A stretch of DNA of 64,000 bases from Methylophilaceae bacterium LSUCC0401 (GTDB taxonomy: Bacteria > Pseudomonadota > Gammaproteobacteria > Burkholderiales > Methylophilaceae). This document shows positions 28,329 through 39,897 of the stretch, piece after piece. Position 1 is the first letter of the stretch. Each line of letters begins with the position of its first letter. Under the pieces are notes generated by a model. The model was not told the DNA's origin. It searched no databases and saw only the letters and a program-made list of their open reading frames with translations. The DNA is taken from assembly GCA_024919035.1 (NCBI GenBank), contig CP103442.1, positions 620,001 to 684,000 on the forward strand, in the 5' to 3' direction. The position numbers and the translations under genes are program-made.

Positions 28329-28933
28329 TGGCATTTTTTATTACAGTGGAAGGAATAGATGGTGCAGGTAAATCCACCCACTTAGATTTTATAGCCCAAT
28401 ATTTGCAAGATTGTGAATACCCTTGTATACAAACCCGTGAACCAGGAGGAACGCCCCTGGGTGAACAATTAAGAGGGCTGTTATTGCATCATGAGATGCA
28501 TGTGAACACGGAAACCTTGCTCATGTTTGCAGCTCGTAGTGAACATTTAAAAGTGTTGATTGAACCCACACTTCATAATAACACCTCCGTTGTCTGTGAT
28601 CGATTTACAGATGCCTCTTACGCTTATCAGCATGGTGGAAAGAAAATTGATGTTGGCTTTATTCAGTCCCTTGAAAAAATAGTACACCCCCATTTAAAAC
28701 CTGACCTGACTTTTATTTTTGATCTTGATCCAAGTATTGCTAAGTCCAGGATCACTGGGGAAAGAGATCTAGATAAATTTGAAAAATCATCCATTGAATT
28801 TTTTAATGGGGTGCGCAATGTGTATCTGGATTTAGCTAAGTCTGATCCTCGCTATTTCATTCTTGATTCGACGCAATCCATTGAAACGATTCAATCAAAA
28901 ATTAAAGATCGATTGGATGTGTTGATCAAATGA
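28328..28933 (+). CDS. tmk: Thymidylate kinase
   Basis: Phosphorylates dTMP to dTDP. P-loop GIDGAGKST at residues 8-16, the DR motif in CDRFTDASYAYQHGG and the lid segment around ITGERDLDKFE. It has 201 residues. Start and stop overlap both neighbours (TAATG with mltG, ATGA with holB). Confidence 0.96.
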   Translation: MAFFITVEGIDGAGKSTHLDFIAQYLQDCEYPCIQTREPGGTPLGEQLRGLLLHHEMHVNTETLLMFAARSEHLKVLIEPTLHNNTSVVCDRFTDASYAYQHGGKKIDVGFIQSLEKIVHPHLKPDLTFIFDLDPSIAKSRITGERDLDKFEKSSIEFFNGVRNVYLDLAKSDPRYFILDSTQSIETIQSKIKDRLDVLIK

Positions 28934-29877
28934 TGCCCTGGTACCAATCATTCTATGAACCGGCCTTCGCAAAAACTTTTTTAGCAACACAAACACACTT
29001 ATTTATTTCACAAGACGGAGAGGGCAGTGAACACCTGATAGAGAATTTATTAAGAAATACCTTATGTGAGCAACTGAATACTCATGGGCAAGCCTGTGGC
29101 CACTGCAAATCTTGTGAATATTCGTTTGTTGAGCATCCCAAACTTCGTGTTATTGAAAAAAATCCAGAGTTGAAAACGGCCGTGGTGACCATCGAGCAGA
29201 TCCGAGAACTGTCGTCCTTTATTGAATTAGCCAGCAGTAGCCAGGAGGATTACAAGTTGATTTATATCAAGGATGCAGATGTCTTGTCAACCAGTGCGGC
29301 TAACGCATTACTAAAAAATTTAGAAGAACCGCCAACCAACACTTTTTTTATTTTAAACAGTAAAAATTTACATAAAATTTTACCCACCATTCGTAGCCGC
29401 TCATCCATCCATTTTTTACCCTCACCAACCCGGGAGCAAAGCCTAAGGTATCTTGAGCAAGAAGGTCATCAACAGGCTATTCAATTTATAGATTTATCTG
29501 GAAATAAACCATTTTTTGCAATTCAACTGGCCAATGATCATGAGGTTTTGAATAGCATTGTGACTTTACTGATGAAAGGAAAATCTTTTGACATGATGCA
29601 CGTCAACGATACTCTGTTGGCCAGTGGATTAGGATTTTTTATCGAAATTATGCAAAAATGGATCTTTGATCTTTCAAGCTACACTGAATTTAAACAGCTG
29701 CATTACTTCACAAATATTAAAGATAAAATTGAACAAATCAGCAAAACTTTATCTTATAAAGAGACCTTAAACTTTTACAAAAAATTAAATGAGTATGCTC
29801 GACTTGCAGATACCCCAATCAATAAGTCAATGGCATTGGATGCCATGATGATCGATTATAAAAGGATTTTTAACTAA
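28930..29877 (+). CDS. holB: DNA polymerase III subunit delta prime
   Basis: Clamp-loader subunit. The zinc-binding Cys cluster CGHCKSCEY, the VTIEQIRELSSFI sensor segment and SAANALLKNLEEPPTNTFFIL are characteristic. The P-loop is degenerate as expected for delta prime. It has 315 residues. It sits between tmk and tatD; the pilZ-like gene often found here is absent. Confidence 0.92.
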   Translation: MMPWYQSFYEPAFAKTFLATQTHLFISQDGEGSEHLIENLLRNTLCEQLNTHGQACGHCKSCEYSFVEHPKLRVIEKNPELKTAVVTIEQIRELSSFIELASSSQEDYKLIYIKDADVLSTSAANALLKNLEEPPTNTFFILNSKNLHKILPTIRSRSSIHFLPSPTREQSLRYLEQEGHQQAIQFIDLSGNKPFFAIQLANDHEVLNSIVTLLMKGKSFDMMHVNDTLLASGLGFFIEIMQKWIFDLSSYTEFKQLHYFTNIKDKIEQISKTLSYKETLNFYKKLNEYARLADTPINKSMALDAMMIDYKRIFN

Positions 29878-30656
29878 TGTTTGTTGATTCGCATTGCCAT
29901 TTAAATTTTCCAGAGCTGCGCAATAACCTGGATGACATTCTGCTTAATATGCAGAAGAATAAGGTTACGCATGCCCTTTGCGTGTCGGTCGAAATGGACA
30001 AATTCAGTGAGATTGATGAGCTCAGTCAAGCACATGAAAATTTATATGCTTCTATTGGTGTGCATCCGGATTATGAAGATATTGTCGAACCCAGTATTGA
30101 GGAATTGGTATCCATTGCCTCAAAGACCAAGGTTGTGGCCATCGGTGAAACAGGTTTGGACTACTTTAGGCTCAAAGGGGACTTAGAATGGCAGCGTGAG
30201 CGTTTTCGTAAACACATCCGAGCCGCCAATGAGTCGCATTTACCCTTAATCATTCATACCCGTGAAGCTCGTGAAGATACCATCCAAATTTTAAAGGAAG
30301 AACTAGCTCCGGGAACAAGAGGGGTATTGCATTGCTTTACTGAAACATATGAAATGGCGATGCAAGCCATCGAACTCGATTTTTTTATCTCATTTTCTGG
30401 CATTGTCACCTTTAAAAATGCGATTGATTTAAAAGAAACGGCAAAAAAGTTACCCTTGGAACGCATGCTGATAGAAACCGATTCACCTTACCTTGCCCCA
30501 GTGCCATTTCGAGGAAAAACTAACGATCCATCCAAAGTCATTCATGTGGCTGAGGAAATTAGTCGACTAAAAGATATTCCGATTGAAACCATTGCCGAGG
30601 TGACATCGGCAAACTTTTTTAACTTGTTTAATAAGATACAACCTCAATCTTCATGA
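29877..30656 (+). CDS. TatD-family metal-dependent deoxyribonuclease
   Basis: TIM-barrel hydrolase with 3'-5' exonuclease activity on DNA. The metal ligands are in VDSHCHLNF, GETGLDYFR, PLIIHTREA and LIETDSPYLAP. It has 259 residues, the YcfH size. It overlaps holB (TAATG) and the MBL hydrolase gene (ATGA). The position after holB corresponds to E. coli ycfH. Confidence 0.93.
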   Translation: MFVDSHCHLNFPELRNNLDDILLNMQKNKVTHALCVSVEMDKFSEIDELSQAHENLYASIGVHPDYEDIVEPSIEELVSIASKTKVVAIGETGLDYFRLKGDLEWQRERFRKHIRAANESHLPLIIHTREAREDTIQILKEELAPGTRGVLHCFTETYEMAMQAIELDFFISFSGIVTFKNAIDLKETAKKLPLERMLIETDSPYLAPVPFRGKTNDPSKVIHVAEEISRLKDIPIETIAEVTSANFFNLFNKIQPQSS

Positions 30657-31417
30657 AAATTACTGTATTAGGGGCGGGCTCAAGTGCGGGGACTCCAGTC
30701 ATTGGATGTGAATGTCCGGTTTGTCGCTCCAGTAATATGAAGAATAAAAGAAGTCGATGTTCCTCAATCATCACCCTAGATAACGGGAGCCATATTCTGA
30801 TTGACACCTCACCAGACTTTAAAATGCAGGCCATGCGTGAACAAATTCACAAAATTGACGCTGTCCTCTTTACCCATCACCATGCGGATCATTGCCATGG
30901 CATTGATGACTTAAGGGCTTATTGTCAAAAGTATAAGCAAGCCATCCCGATCTTTGCCAATGAAAATACCATGAAGGAATTAAAATTAAAATTTAATTAT
31001 GCCATTCGTGAAGAGAGTCAATTTTGGGAAACTCCGGTGCTGCAAGCAAATATCGTCAATGGACCCTTCCATGTTGAAGGGACCGAGATTATTCCACTCC
31101 CAGTGATCCATGGACGCATGGAAATTTTAGGTTACCGTCTCGGTAATTTAGCCTACATCACTGATGTGTCTGAGATTCCAGAATCAACCCTAGAACTTCT
31201 GCATGATGTGGATATATTGCTCCTTGATTGCCTTCGTTATGAACCCCATTTTTCTCATTATGGCTTTAAGCAAAGCCTTGAAATGAGTGAAAAAATCAAA
31301 GCAAAGCGAACTTTTTTTATTCATATGACTCATGATATAGAGTATGATGCGGTATCTTCAGACTTACCGGATAATGTTTATCTGGCATATGATGGTTTAC
31401 AATTAAATTTAAATTAA
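30653..31417 (+). CDS. PhnP-like metallo-beta-lactamase-fold hydrolase
   Basis: MBL-fold phosphodiesterase family with PhnP-like features. GAGSSAGTPVIGCECPVCRSS holds the Cys residues that bind an extra structural zinc in PhnP, and FTHHHADHCHGIDDLR is the HxHxDH catalytic metal site. Further ligands are in VIHGRME, ITDVSE and FIHMTHD. It is not near C-P lyase genes, so phosphonate breakdown is unlikely; a housekeeping phosphodiesterase role is inferred. The coupling to tatD is common in proteobacteria. Confidence 0.85.
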   Translation: MKITVLGAGSSAGTPVIGCECPVCRSSNMKNKRSRCSSIITLDNGSHILIDTSPDFKMQAMREQIHKIDAVLFTHHHADHCHGIDDLRAYCQKYKQAIPIFANENTMKELKLKFNYAIREESQFWETPVLQANIVNGPFHVEGTEIIPLPVIHGRMEILGYRLGNLAYITDVSEIPESTLELLHDVDILLLDCLRYEPHFSHYGFKQSLEMSEKIKAKRTFFIHMTHDIEYDAVSSDLPDNVYLAYDGLQLNLN

Positions 31418-31434
31418 TAGGAATGCTTTAACTT

Positions 31435-31788
31435 ATGAAACTAAAACTATTTATTCTTACCCTAATATCCTTTTTGTTTATATCAGTTGGCTATGCTGAG
31501 AAAAAAGTCTATTCAGAAGATGAATTTTTATCTCTTTTTAATGGTAAACCTAAAGCGCGAGTTGAGAAATATCTGGGTGAACCTGACAGTAAAGAAATTG
31601 CGGTTAAACCGAAAGATGCCAGCACTGTGATTGGCCGGCCAACCGACAATAAAGACAACAAAAAGAAAGATAAAGTCGATATGTGGTACTACTCCAATAT
31701 TGTGAAATCAGGTAAAGACACCACCTGGAAAAGAATTGAATTCACGTTTATTAATGACCGTTGTATGAACATTGCCTTTTCTAATTAA
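31435..31788 (+). CDS. Small exported protein, BamE/SmpA-like
   Basis: A 117-residue protein with a signal peptide ([21 protein letters not shown]). FLSLFNGKPKARVEKYLGEPDS resembles the helical opening of BamE/SmpA-like domains, in which a GxP turn precedes strands; VDMWYYSN and RIEFTFINDRCMNIAF would be the strands. There is no lipobox Cys. It is the last gene before the terminator at 31806. The fold suggestion is inference and the function is unknown. Confidence 0.75.
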   Translation: MKLKLFILTLISFLFISVGYAEKKVYSEDEFLSLFNGKPKARVEKYLGEPDSKEIAVKPKDASTVIGRPTDNKDNKKKDKVDMWYYSNIVKSGKDTTWKRIEFTFINDRCMNIAFSN

Positions 31789-31805
31789 TCCCTATTTGCA
31801 TTAGC

Positions 31806-31838
31806 AAAAGCCCTGCTATTTGCAGGGCTTTTTTTTTG
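31806..31838 (+). terminator. Strong rho-independent terminator
   Basis: AAAAGCCCTGC pairs perfectly with GCAGGGCTTTT over 11 bp around a TATTT loop and runs into T. It closes the long yceD-to-31788 transcript. Confidence 0.93.
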
Positions 31839-31879
31839 TGCTACATTGAATCATATGATCTAATTAAAAAGGATTCTGT

Positions 31880-34009
31880 ATGGATGGTGATTTAAAGTCT
31901 GTCATTAATAAACATCATGGGGGCTGTCCGCACGATTGTCCCGATACCTGTTCCATGGTGTTTCATGTCCAAGATAAAAAACTAATCAAGGTCCAAGGGA
32001 ATCCCGACCACCCCATGACACGCGGTGGATTGTGTGTCAAATTAAACGATTACGAAAAACGCCATTACCATCCAGATCGTTTGTTATATCCCATGAAAAG
32101 AGTAGGGCCTAAGGGTGAAAAACAATTTGAAAGAATTACTTGGGACGAAGCTTTTGACACCATTGTCAGTAAATGGACACAAATCATTAATGAACATGGT
32201 GCTGAGGCGATTATGCCGAATAGTTATCTGGGGAATCAAGGTCTTGTTCATGGACTCAATGGTGGCGATGCTTTTTTTGCAAGATTAGGCGCGACGGTCA
32301 CAGAGCGAACCTTTTGTGGCGAGGGCTCATGCACAGCATGGTTATTAACGATTGGTCCGACCGCGGGCGTTGACCCAGAAAGTTTTATCCATTCTAAATT
32401 CATTATTGTTTGGGCATGTAATTCAGTTAGCACTAACTTACATCACTGGCACATCATTAAAGAGGCGCAAAAAAATGGATCTAAGGTTGTGGTCATTGAC
32501 GCCTATGCATCACGCACTGCAAAAGAAGCAGACTGGCATATTTGTCCTAAACCTGGAACCGATGGGGCGCTTGCCATGGCCATGATGCATGTGATTATTG
32601 AAGAAGGGCTGGTTGATCAAGACTATGTTGATAACTACACGGTTGGCTATCCCGAATTAGCAGAACTTGCAAAACAGAGAACCCCCGAGTGGGCTGCTGA
32701 GATTACTGGTATCCCCGCAGCAGATATTAGAAAACTTGCCCGAGAATACGCAACCACACAACCCTCTGCCATTCGCATTGGCGTTGCCCTTGAAAAGAGT
32801 TATGGTGGCAGTCAGGCGATTCGTGCGGTGACGGCATTACCGGCGTTAACCGGAGCCTGGCGTCATGTGGGCGGCGGTATCCTTCAATTTCCTGTGTGGG
32901 AGCACCCCTATAAATTTGATGTCATTTGTCGTCCTGACCTGATTCCCAAAGGAACCCAGGTGGTGAATAACTTACAATTAGGCCGAGTGTTGACCGGAGA
33001 ACAAAAACTCAAAGTGCCGATTAAATCGATGATGTGCTGGAACACTAATCCGGTAACCCAGGCCACAGAATCAGAAAAAATTCTTGAGGGTTTGAAGCGT
33101 GAAGATTTATTCCTCGTTTCCGCAGAGCATTTTATTTCTGATACAGCAGCCTTTGCGGATATTCTTTTACCAGCCTCTATGGGGGCGGAGCAAGAAGATA
33201 TTATTCTCTCATGGGGTCATCTCTATCTCACCTACAATGAAAAATGTATTGATTCCCCAGGGGAATGTTTACCGAATAATGAAATTTTTAGGCAACTCGC
33301 AAAGCGACTCGGATTTGAAGAAGATAACTTTAAATGGAATGATACCGAATGCTTAGAAAACTATATTGACTGGAATGCTCCAGCGTGTGAAGGAATTGAT
33401 CTTAATTATCTAAAAAAACATGGTTATGCAAGGCTCAATGTGGGTACCAAAGATAACCGTGCGCCGCATAAACAAGGAAACTTTCCAACACCCTCTGGGA
33501 AATGTGAGTTTAGGGTCGTGGGTGCGAAGAATTTTGTGGCTGGCCCATTCCGTCAGATGTATGAAGACTTTCAACCGGGTGAAGATATCCCAGAACTACC
33601 AGACTATGTGCCATCAAGAGAAACTCATGATGCGAATCCTGAGCTGGCTAAAAAATATCCGCTGAATATTCTTGCGCCGAAGAGTCATGGATTTATTAAT
33701 TCTAGCTATGCCAATATCGAGAACAAGCTCAAAGGGCAGGGTGAACAATTTGTGTTAATTAATCCAAAAGATGCCAAAGATCGGGGGATATCCGAAGGGC
33801 AAAAAGTTAAAGTATTTAATGACCGGGGTTCTTTTGAAGCGGCTGCAAAGGTATCGACCGACGTGAATCCAGGAATTGTGGTGGCGACCCTCGGATACTG
33901 GCGTCAATTGAATAATGGCGTGGTGAATTCAGTGAGCTCAAATGCCTTTGGGGATATGGGGAATTCACCGACTTCGCATGACTGTTTAGTGGAAGTAGGT
34001 AACATATAA
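31880..34009 (+). CDS. Molybdopterin-dependent oxidoreductase (DMSO reductase/formate dehydrogenase superfamily), stand-alone
   Basis: A 709-residue bis-MGD molybdenum or tungsten enzyme. The N-terminal 4Fe-4S site is formed by Cys16, Cys20, Cys24 and Cys52 (CPHDCPDTC and GGLCVK). The segment ERTFCGEGSCTAW (residues 142-154) lies where the Mo-ligating residue is found in this superfamily, with Cys146, Ser150 and Cys151 as candidates. The C-terminal MGD-binding domain includes APKSHGFINSSY and LGYWRQLNNGVVN. No Tat signal is present and no electron-transfer or membrane subunit is adjacent, so it looks cytoplasmic. The substrate is not predictable. AAGGA stands about seven bases before the ATG. 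Confidence 0.88.
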   Translation: MDGDLKSVINKHHGGCPHDCPDTCSMVFHVQDKKLIKVQGNPDHPMTRGGLCVKLNDYEKRHYHPDRLLYPMKRVGPKGEKQFERITWDEAFDTIVSKWTQIINEHGAEAIMPNSYLGNQGLVHGLNGGDAFFARLGATVTERTFCGEGSCTAWLLTIGPTAGVDPESFIHSKFIIVWACNSVSTNLHHWHIIKEAQKNGSKVVVIDAYASRTAKEADWHICPKPGTDGALAMAMMHVIIEEGLVDQDYVDNYTVGYPELAELAKQRTPEWAAEITGIPAADIRKLAREYATTQPSAIRIGVALEKSYGGSQAIRAVTALPALTGAWRHVGGGILQFPVWEHPYKFDVICRPDLIPKGTQVVNNLQLGRVLTGEQKLKVPIKSMMCWNTNPVTQATESEKILEGLKREDLFLVSAEHFISDTAAFADILLPASMGAEQEDIILSWGHLYLTYNEKCIDSPGECLPNNEIFRQLAKRLGFEEDNFKWNDTECLENYIDWNAPACEGIDLNYLKKHGYARLNVGTKDNRAPHKQGNFPTPSGKCEFRVVGAKNFVAGPFRQMYEDFQPGEDIPELPDYVPSRETHDANPELAKKYPLNILAPKSHGFINSSYANIENKLKGQGEQFVLINPKDAKDRGISEGQKVKVFNDRGSFEAAAKVSTDVNPGIVVATLGYWRQLNNGVVNSVSSNAFGDMGNSPTSHDCLVEVGNI

Positions 34010-34098
34010 TAAATCCCTATAAATTTTTAATGTAGTATATAGTTAAGCTTCTGTAGTGATGGTATTTAAATGTTGCTCAATAAGGGTCATTGAATATC

Positions 34099-35961
34099 AT
34101 GCTAAAAAAATTTGTAGCCTTCTTACTTATCCCTGCTAGCTTATTTTTATCACATCAAGTTTTCGCTGCATGCTCTAGCAGCATATCTCCTTATGCTGAA
34201 GACTGTGATGGGTCTGGCATTGATTGGTTATCTGGCGACTTAACAATTAATCAAGGTGTAAATCTTTCAAACACTGCTTCATTTGATTTTAAATCTACAG
34301 GGAGTCTGATTAATAACGGTTCAATAAGCAATTCAGCAGTGGGTGACATCGCCTTAATCTTAGGAAATGGTGGGTCACTTATATCTATAACAAGTATTGT
34401 TAACTCTTCAACAGGAACGATAGCTGCACCAGGCGGTCAGTCAGGAGTGCAAACTTTTAATTCCGTGACCATTTCTTCCTTTTTGAACGACGGAACAATA
34501 GGTACTGGTGCTCAATATGGCTTTTATGGGCAAAGTGCAAATACTATAAATTCATTTGTTAATAATGGCACATTGTCGGGAAGTGTCTATGGTTTAAAAA
34601 TGGATTTTGATGGACAAATAGGAACCCTGACCAATTCAGGAATTATTGATGATATTTATATTGATACTCCTAATTTCTTTGGTTCGCCAACTATTATAGA
34701 TACACTTAATAACCTTCAGGGAAAATCAACCTCAGATATATTAAATTATGATGGTAGGGTGCCTAATAATTACAACATTATTATTAACTCAACTTCGGAC
34801 TATGGTCAAATCAAATTTACCAATATTTCTAGCGCCATTAATTTTGGAGTTTACTCCACATCATCTGTCAGTACCAGCGTAACTTACTCAAGTGTTATTG
34901 ATGGCTTAACCTCAGCTGAATTAAACAATACCACCACGGGTACCGTTACACTATCTGGTACCGCATATACATGGACATTAACGGATGCGGATAGCGACTT
35001 AGTATGGGATTTAAATTTTGCAAGCAGTGGTCCCACAGCTGCCGATACCCAAACATCTATTCAGGCCATTAAAGGTCAGTTACAAGGGAACTTAAACTCC
35101 CTCACTGCGGGTGCTAACTTCGCTAATATGAATACCTACGACTGTAACTTCTTTGATAGCAAAGGCGGATGTTTCTCCTTTGGAAGTCGCTACAACGATT
35201 TGCAGAGCCCATCAATGCAAACAAACAGTTTTGTGGCTACGGGTGGGTATAAGATAGATAATCACTTTAGAATCGCTGGGTTTATCGATCAAAATCTGAA
35301 TAACAATACAGCCCACAACATTGATATAGAGAACAAGGGTCCGTTAGTAGGCTTAATTGGTGTGTGGAATCAGAATGCAAATCAACTCGGCTGGCAAATC
35401 AAAGTAGCCAACGCCTATCAAAGTAAAGATGCGAGTATTAAAAGGTCAGTGACCGGAACTTCAGAAGCGGGAAGCGGGAAGACCGACATTGACAGCCAAA
35501 GCTATGTCGCTGAATTCTCCTATAACTATGCCGCAACATCATCCCTGCTTTTACGCCCATACGTGGCGCTAAGGTACGCGCTGGTGAAACAAGAGGGCTA
35601 TACTGAAACGGGTGTGGATAACCCATTAACATACAACAGCATTCGTGATCGTTCCAAAACCGCCTTAGTGGGATTGAAAGTAAAAAAACAACTCACAGAT
35701 AAGGTGGTTGCTAAGGGGAGTGTGGGCCTCGAACATGATCTCAGCCATAAAACTGATAATCTAGAAGTTTCCGGAGTTTCTGGCTTAACTTCTGAGAGTT
35801 TTACCAATAAGCTAGATAAAACCAGACCCGTGGCGTCAGTTGGCGCCGATTATTACATTGATCCAACGCAAAGACTCAGCGCAACTGCTTTTTACCAAGA
35901 ACTTCCGTTTGCGTCGACTAAAGCCAGAACCTTGTACTTAAATTATATGTTGGCCTTTTAG
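34099..35961 (+). CDS. Autotransporter (type Va) with short passenger
   Basis: The precursor starts MLKKFVAFLLIPASLFLSHQVFA, a Sec signal. Residues about 30-310 are a Ser/Thr/Asn/Gly-rich passenger with repeated strand motifs such as GSLINNGSISNSAVG and SFVNNGTLSGSVYG, typical of a beta helix. From about residue 340 the sequence has the alternating amphipathic strands of an autotransporter barrel and ends LYLNYMLAF with terminal Phe. A TTG at 34090 is in frame, but AAGGG at 34082-34086 favours the ATG at 34099. The passenger is short and has no recognisable enzymatic motif. It converges on the deacetylase gene, and the two stop codons overlap. Confidence 0.85.
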   Translation: MLKKFVAFLLIPASLFLSHQVFAACSSSISPYAEDCDGSGIDWLSGDLTINQGVNLSNTASFDFKSTGSLINNGSISNSAVGDIALILGNGGSLISITSIVNSSTGTIAAPGGQSGVQTFNSVTISSFLNDGTIGTGAQYGFYGQSANTINSFVNNGTLSGSVYGLKMDFDGQIGTLTNSGIIDDIYIDTPNFFGSPTIIDTLNNLQGKSTSDILNYDGRVPNNYNIIINSTSDYGQIKFTNISSAINFGVYSTSSVSTSVTYSSVIDGLTSAELNNTTTGTVTLSGTAYTWTLTDADSDLVWDLNFASSGPTAADTQTSIQAIKGQLQGNLNSLTAGANFANMNTYDCNFFDSKGGCFSFGSRYNDLQSPSMQTNSFVATGGYKIDNHFRIAGFIDQNLNNNTAHNIDIENKGPLVGLIGVWNQNANQLGWQIKVANAYQSKDASIKRSVTGTSEAGSGKTDIDSQSYVAEFSYNYAATSSLLLRPYVALRYALVKQEGYTETGVDNPLTYNSIRDRSKTALVGLKVKKQLTDKVVAKGSVGLEHDLSHKTDNLEVSGVSGLTSESFTNKLDKTRPVASVGADYYIDPTQRLSATAFYQELPFASTKARTLYLNYMLAF

Positions 35962-36992
35962 AGCGTAAATAGCTCTTCTATGATTGCTCGACTGGCTTCG
36001 TCAATATTCTCTGGAACGTAGCCGCCCTCAAGCATATAGATAATTCCCTTAGACTGATATTGTTTTTGCATGCTATTGATCATCTTGGCCACCTCTTTAT
36101 AACCCCTTGAGGTGTATGCCAATCTACCCAATAAATCCCCTTGGTGAGCATCAAATCCAGCAGATACGAGGATAAATTCGGGCTTGAAAGCCATCATTTT
36201 GGGAATTAAATGGGTCTTAATTCCTTGAATAAACTCCTCATCACCAGCACCTTCAGGGAGGTCAACGTTTAAAGTCGTGCCTTCACCAGCACCAGATCCT
36301 ATTTCAGATGGCCTACCTGAGCCCGGATAGAGAGGGTGTTGATGAATACTGAAATAAAAAACAGACGGATCTTCATAAAATATATCTTGTGTGCCATTGC
36401 CATGGTGCACATCAAAATCAATAATCAATACCTTATGAATACCGTATTTTTGTTGTAAATAACGTGCCGTTATGGCTGCGTGATTGAATATACAAAAACC
36501 CATGCCTCGGTCCTTGGTCGCGTGATGCCCTGGAGGTCTGTTAAATGAAAACGCTGCCTTGACATTCCCTTTCATCACTTCATCAGCAGCGACTAAACCA
36601 GCTCCAACCGACATTTTTGCGACCTCTAAACTTTTTGGGGCAATAACGGTATCGCCGGTACTTAAAAAAGTAGGGGAGTTATTAATCAGCGCCCTAATCT
36701 CATTTTCAACTAAATTGATGTATTCCTTAGAATGAGCCAAGGCAATTTCTTTATTTGTTGCTTTTCTGACCTTAGGCCATACGAGATTGTATTTATAGTC
36801 AGGGTTTTGTTTTAGTGTATGAATAACATCAAATAAACGCTCGGGCCGTTCTGGGTGTCCTGAACCGGTGTTATGTTCTAAAAAGATATCGTCATAGAGT
36901 ATGGCAACGGGAGTCTTTGCAATCACGTTATTTGTCCATATGCATGAAAGGAGAATGGTGGTGCAAACCACTACCTTTCTTAAGTTAAACAT
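35958..36992 (-). CDS. Exported histone deacetylase/acetylpolyamine amidohydrolase family protein
   Basis: Zinc deacetylase of the arginase/deacetylase fold. RPPGHHATKDRGMGFC carries the two catalytic His, IIDFDVHHGNGTQDIFY the Asp-His zinc ligands, SAGFDAHQGDLLGRL another ligand Asp, and LEGGYVPENI the catalytic Tyr. Residues 1-25 (RKVVVCTTILLSCIWTNNVIA) form a Sec signal peptide, which is unusual because most bacterial members are cytoplasmic; the mature enzyme should act in the periplasm. The substrate is unknown; acetylpolyamines or other acetylated amines are possible. It lies 29 bp beyond the TPR gene on the same strand. Confidence 0.87.
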   Translation of the reverse strand: MFNLRKVVVCTTILLSCIWTNNVIAKTPVAILYDDIFLEHNTGSGHPERPERLFDVIHTLKQNPDYKYNLVWPKVRKATNKEIALAHSKEYINLVENEIRALINNSPTFLSTGDTVIAPKSLEVAKMSVGAGLVAADEVMKGNVKAAFSFNRPPGHHATKDRGMGFCIFNHAAITARYLQQKYGIHKVLIIDFDVHHGNGTQDIFYEDPSVFYFSIHQHPLYPGSGRPSEIGSGAGEGTTLNVDLPEGAGDEEFIQGIKTHLIPKMMAFKPEFILVSAGFDAHQGDLLGRLAYTSRGYKEVAKMINSMQKQYQSKGIIYMLEGGYVPENIDEASRAIIEELFTL

Positions 36993-37021
36993 ATCCTATA
37001 TTTCGTATAATGTATATTATG

Positions 37022-39893
<2,872 letters not shown>

Positions 39894-39897
39894 TTAA

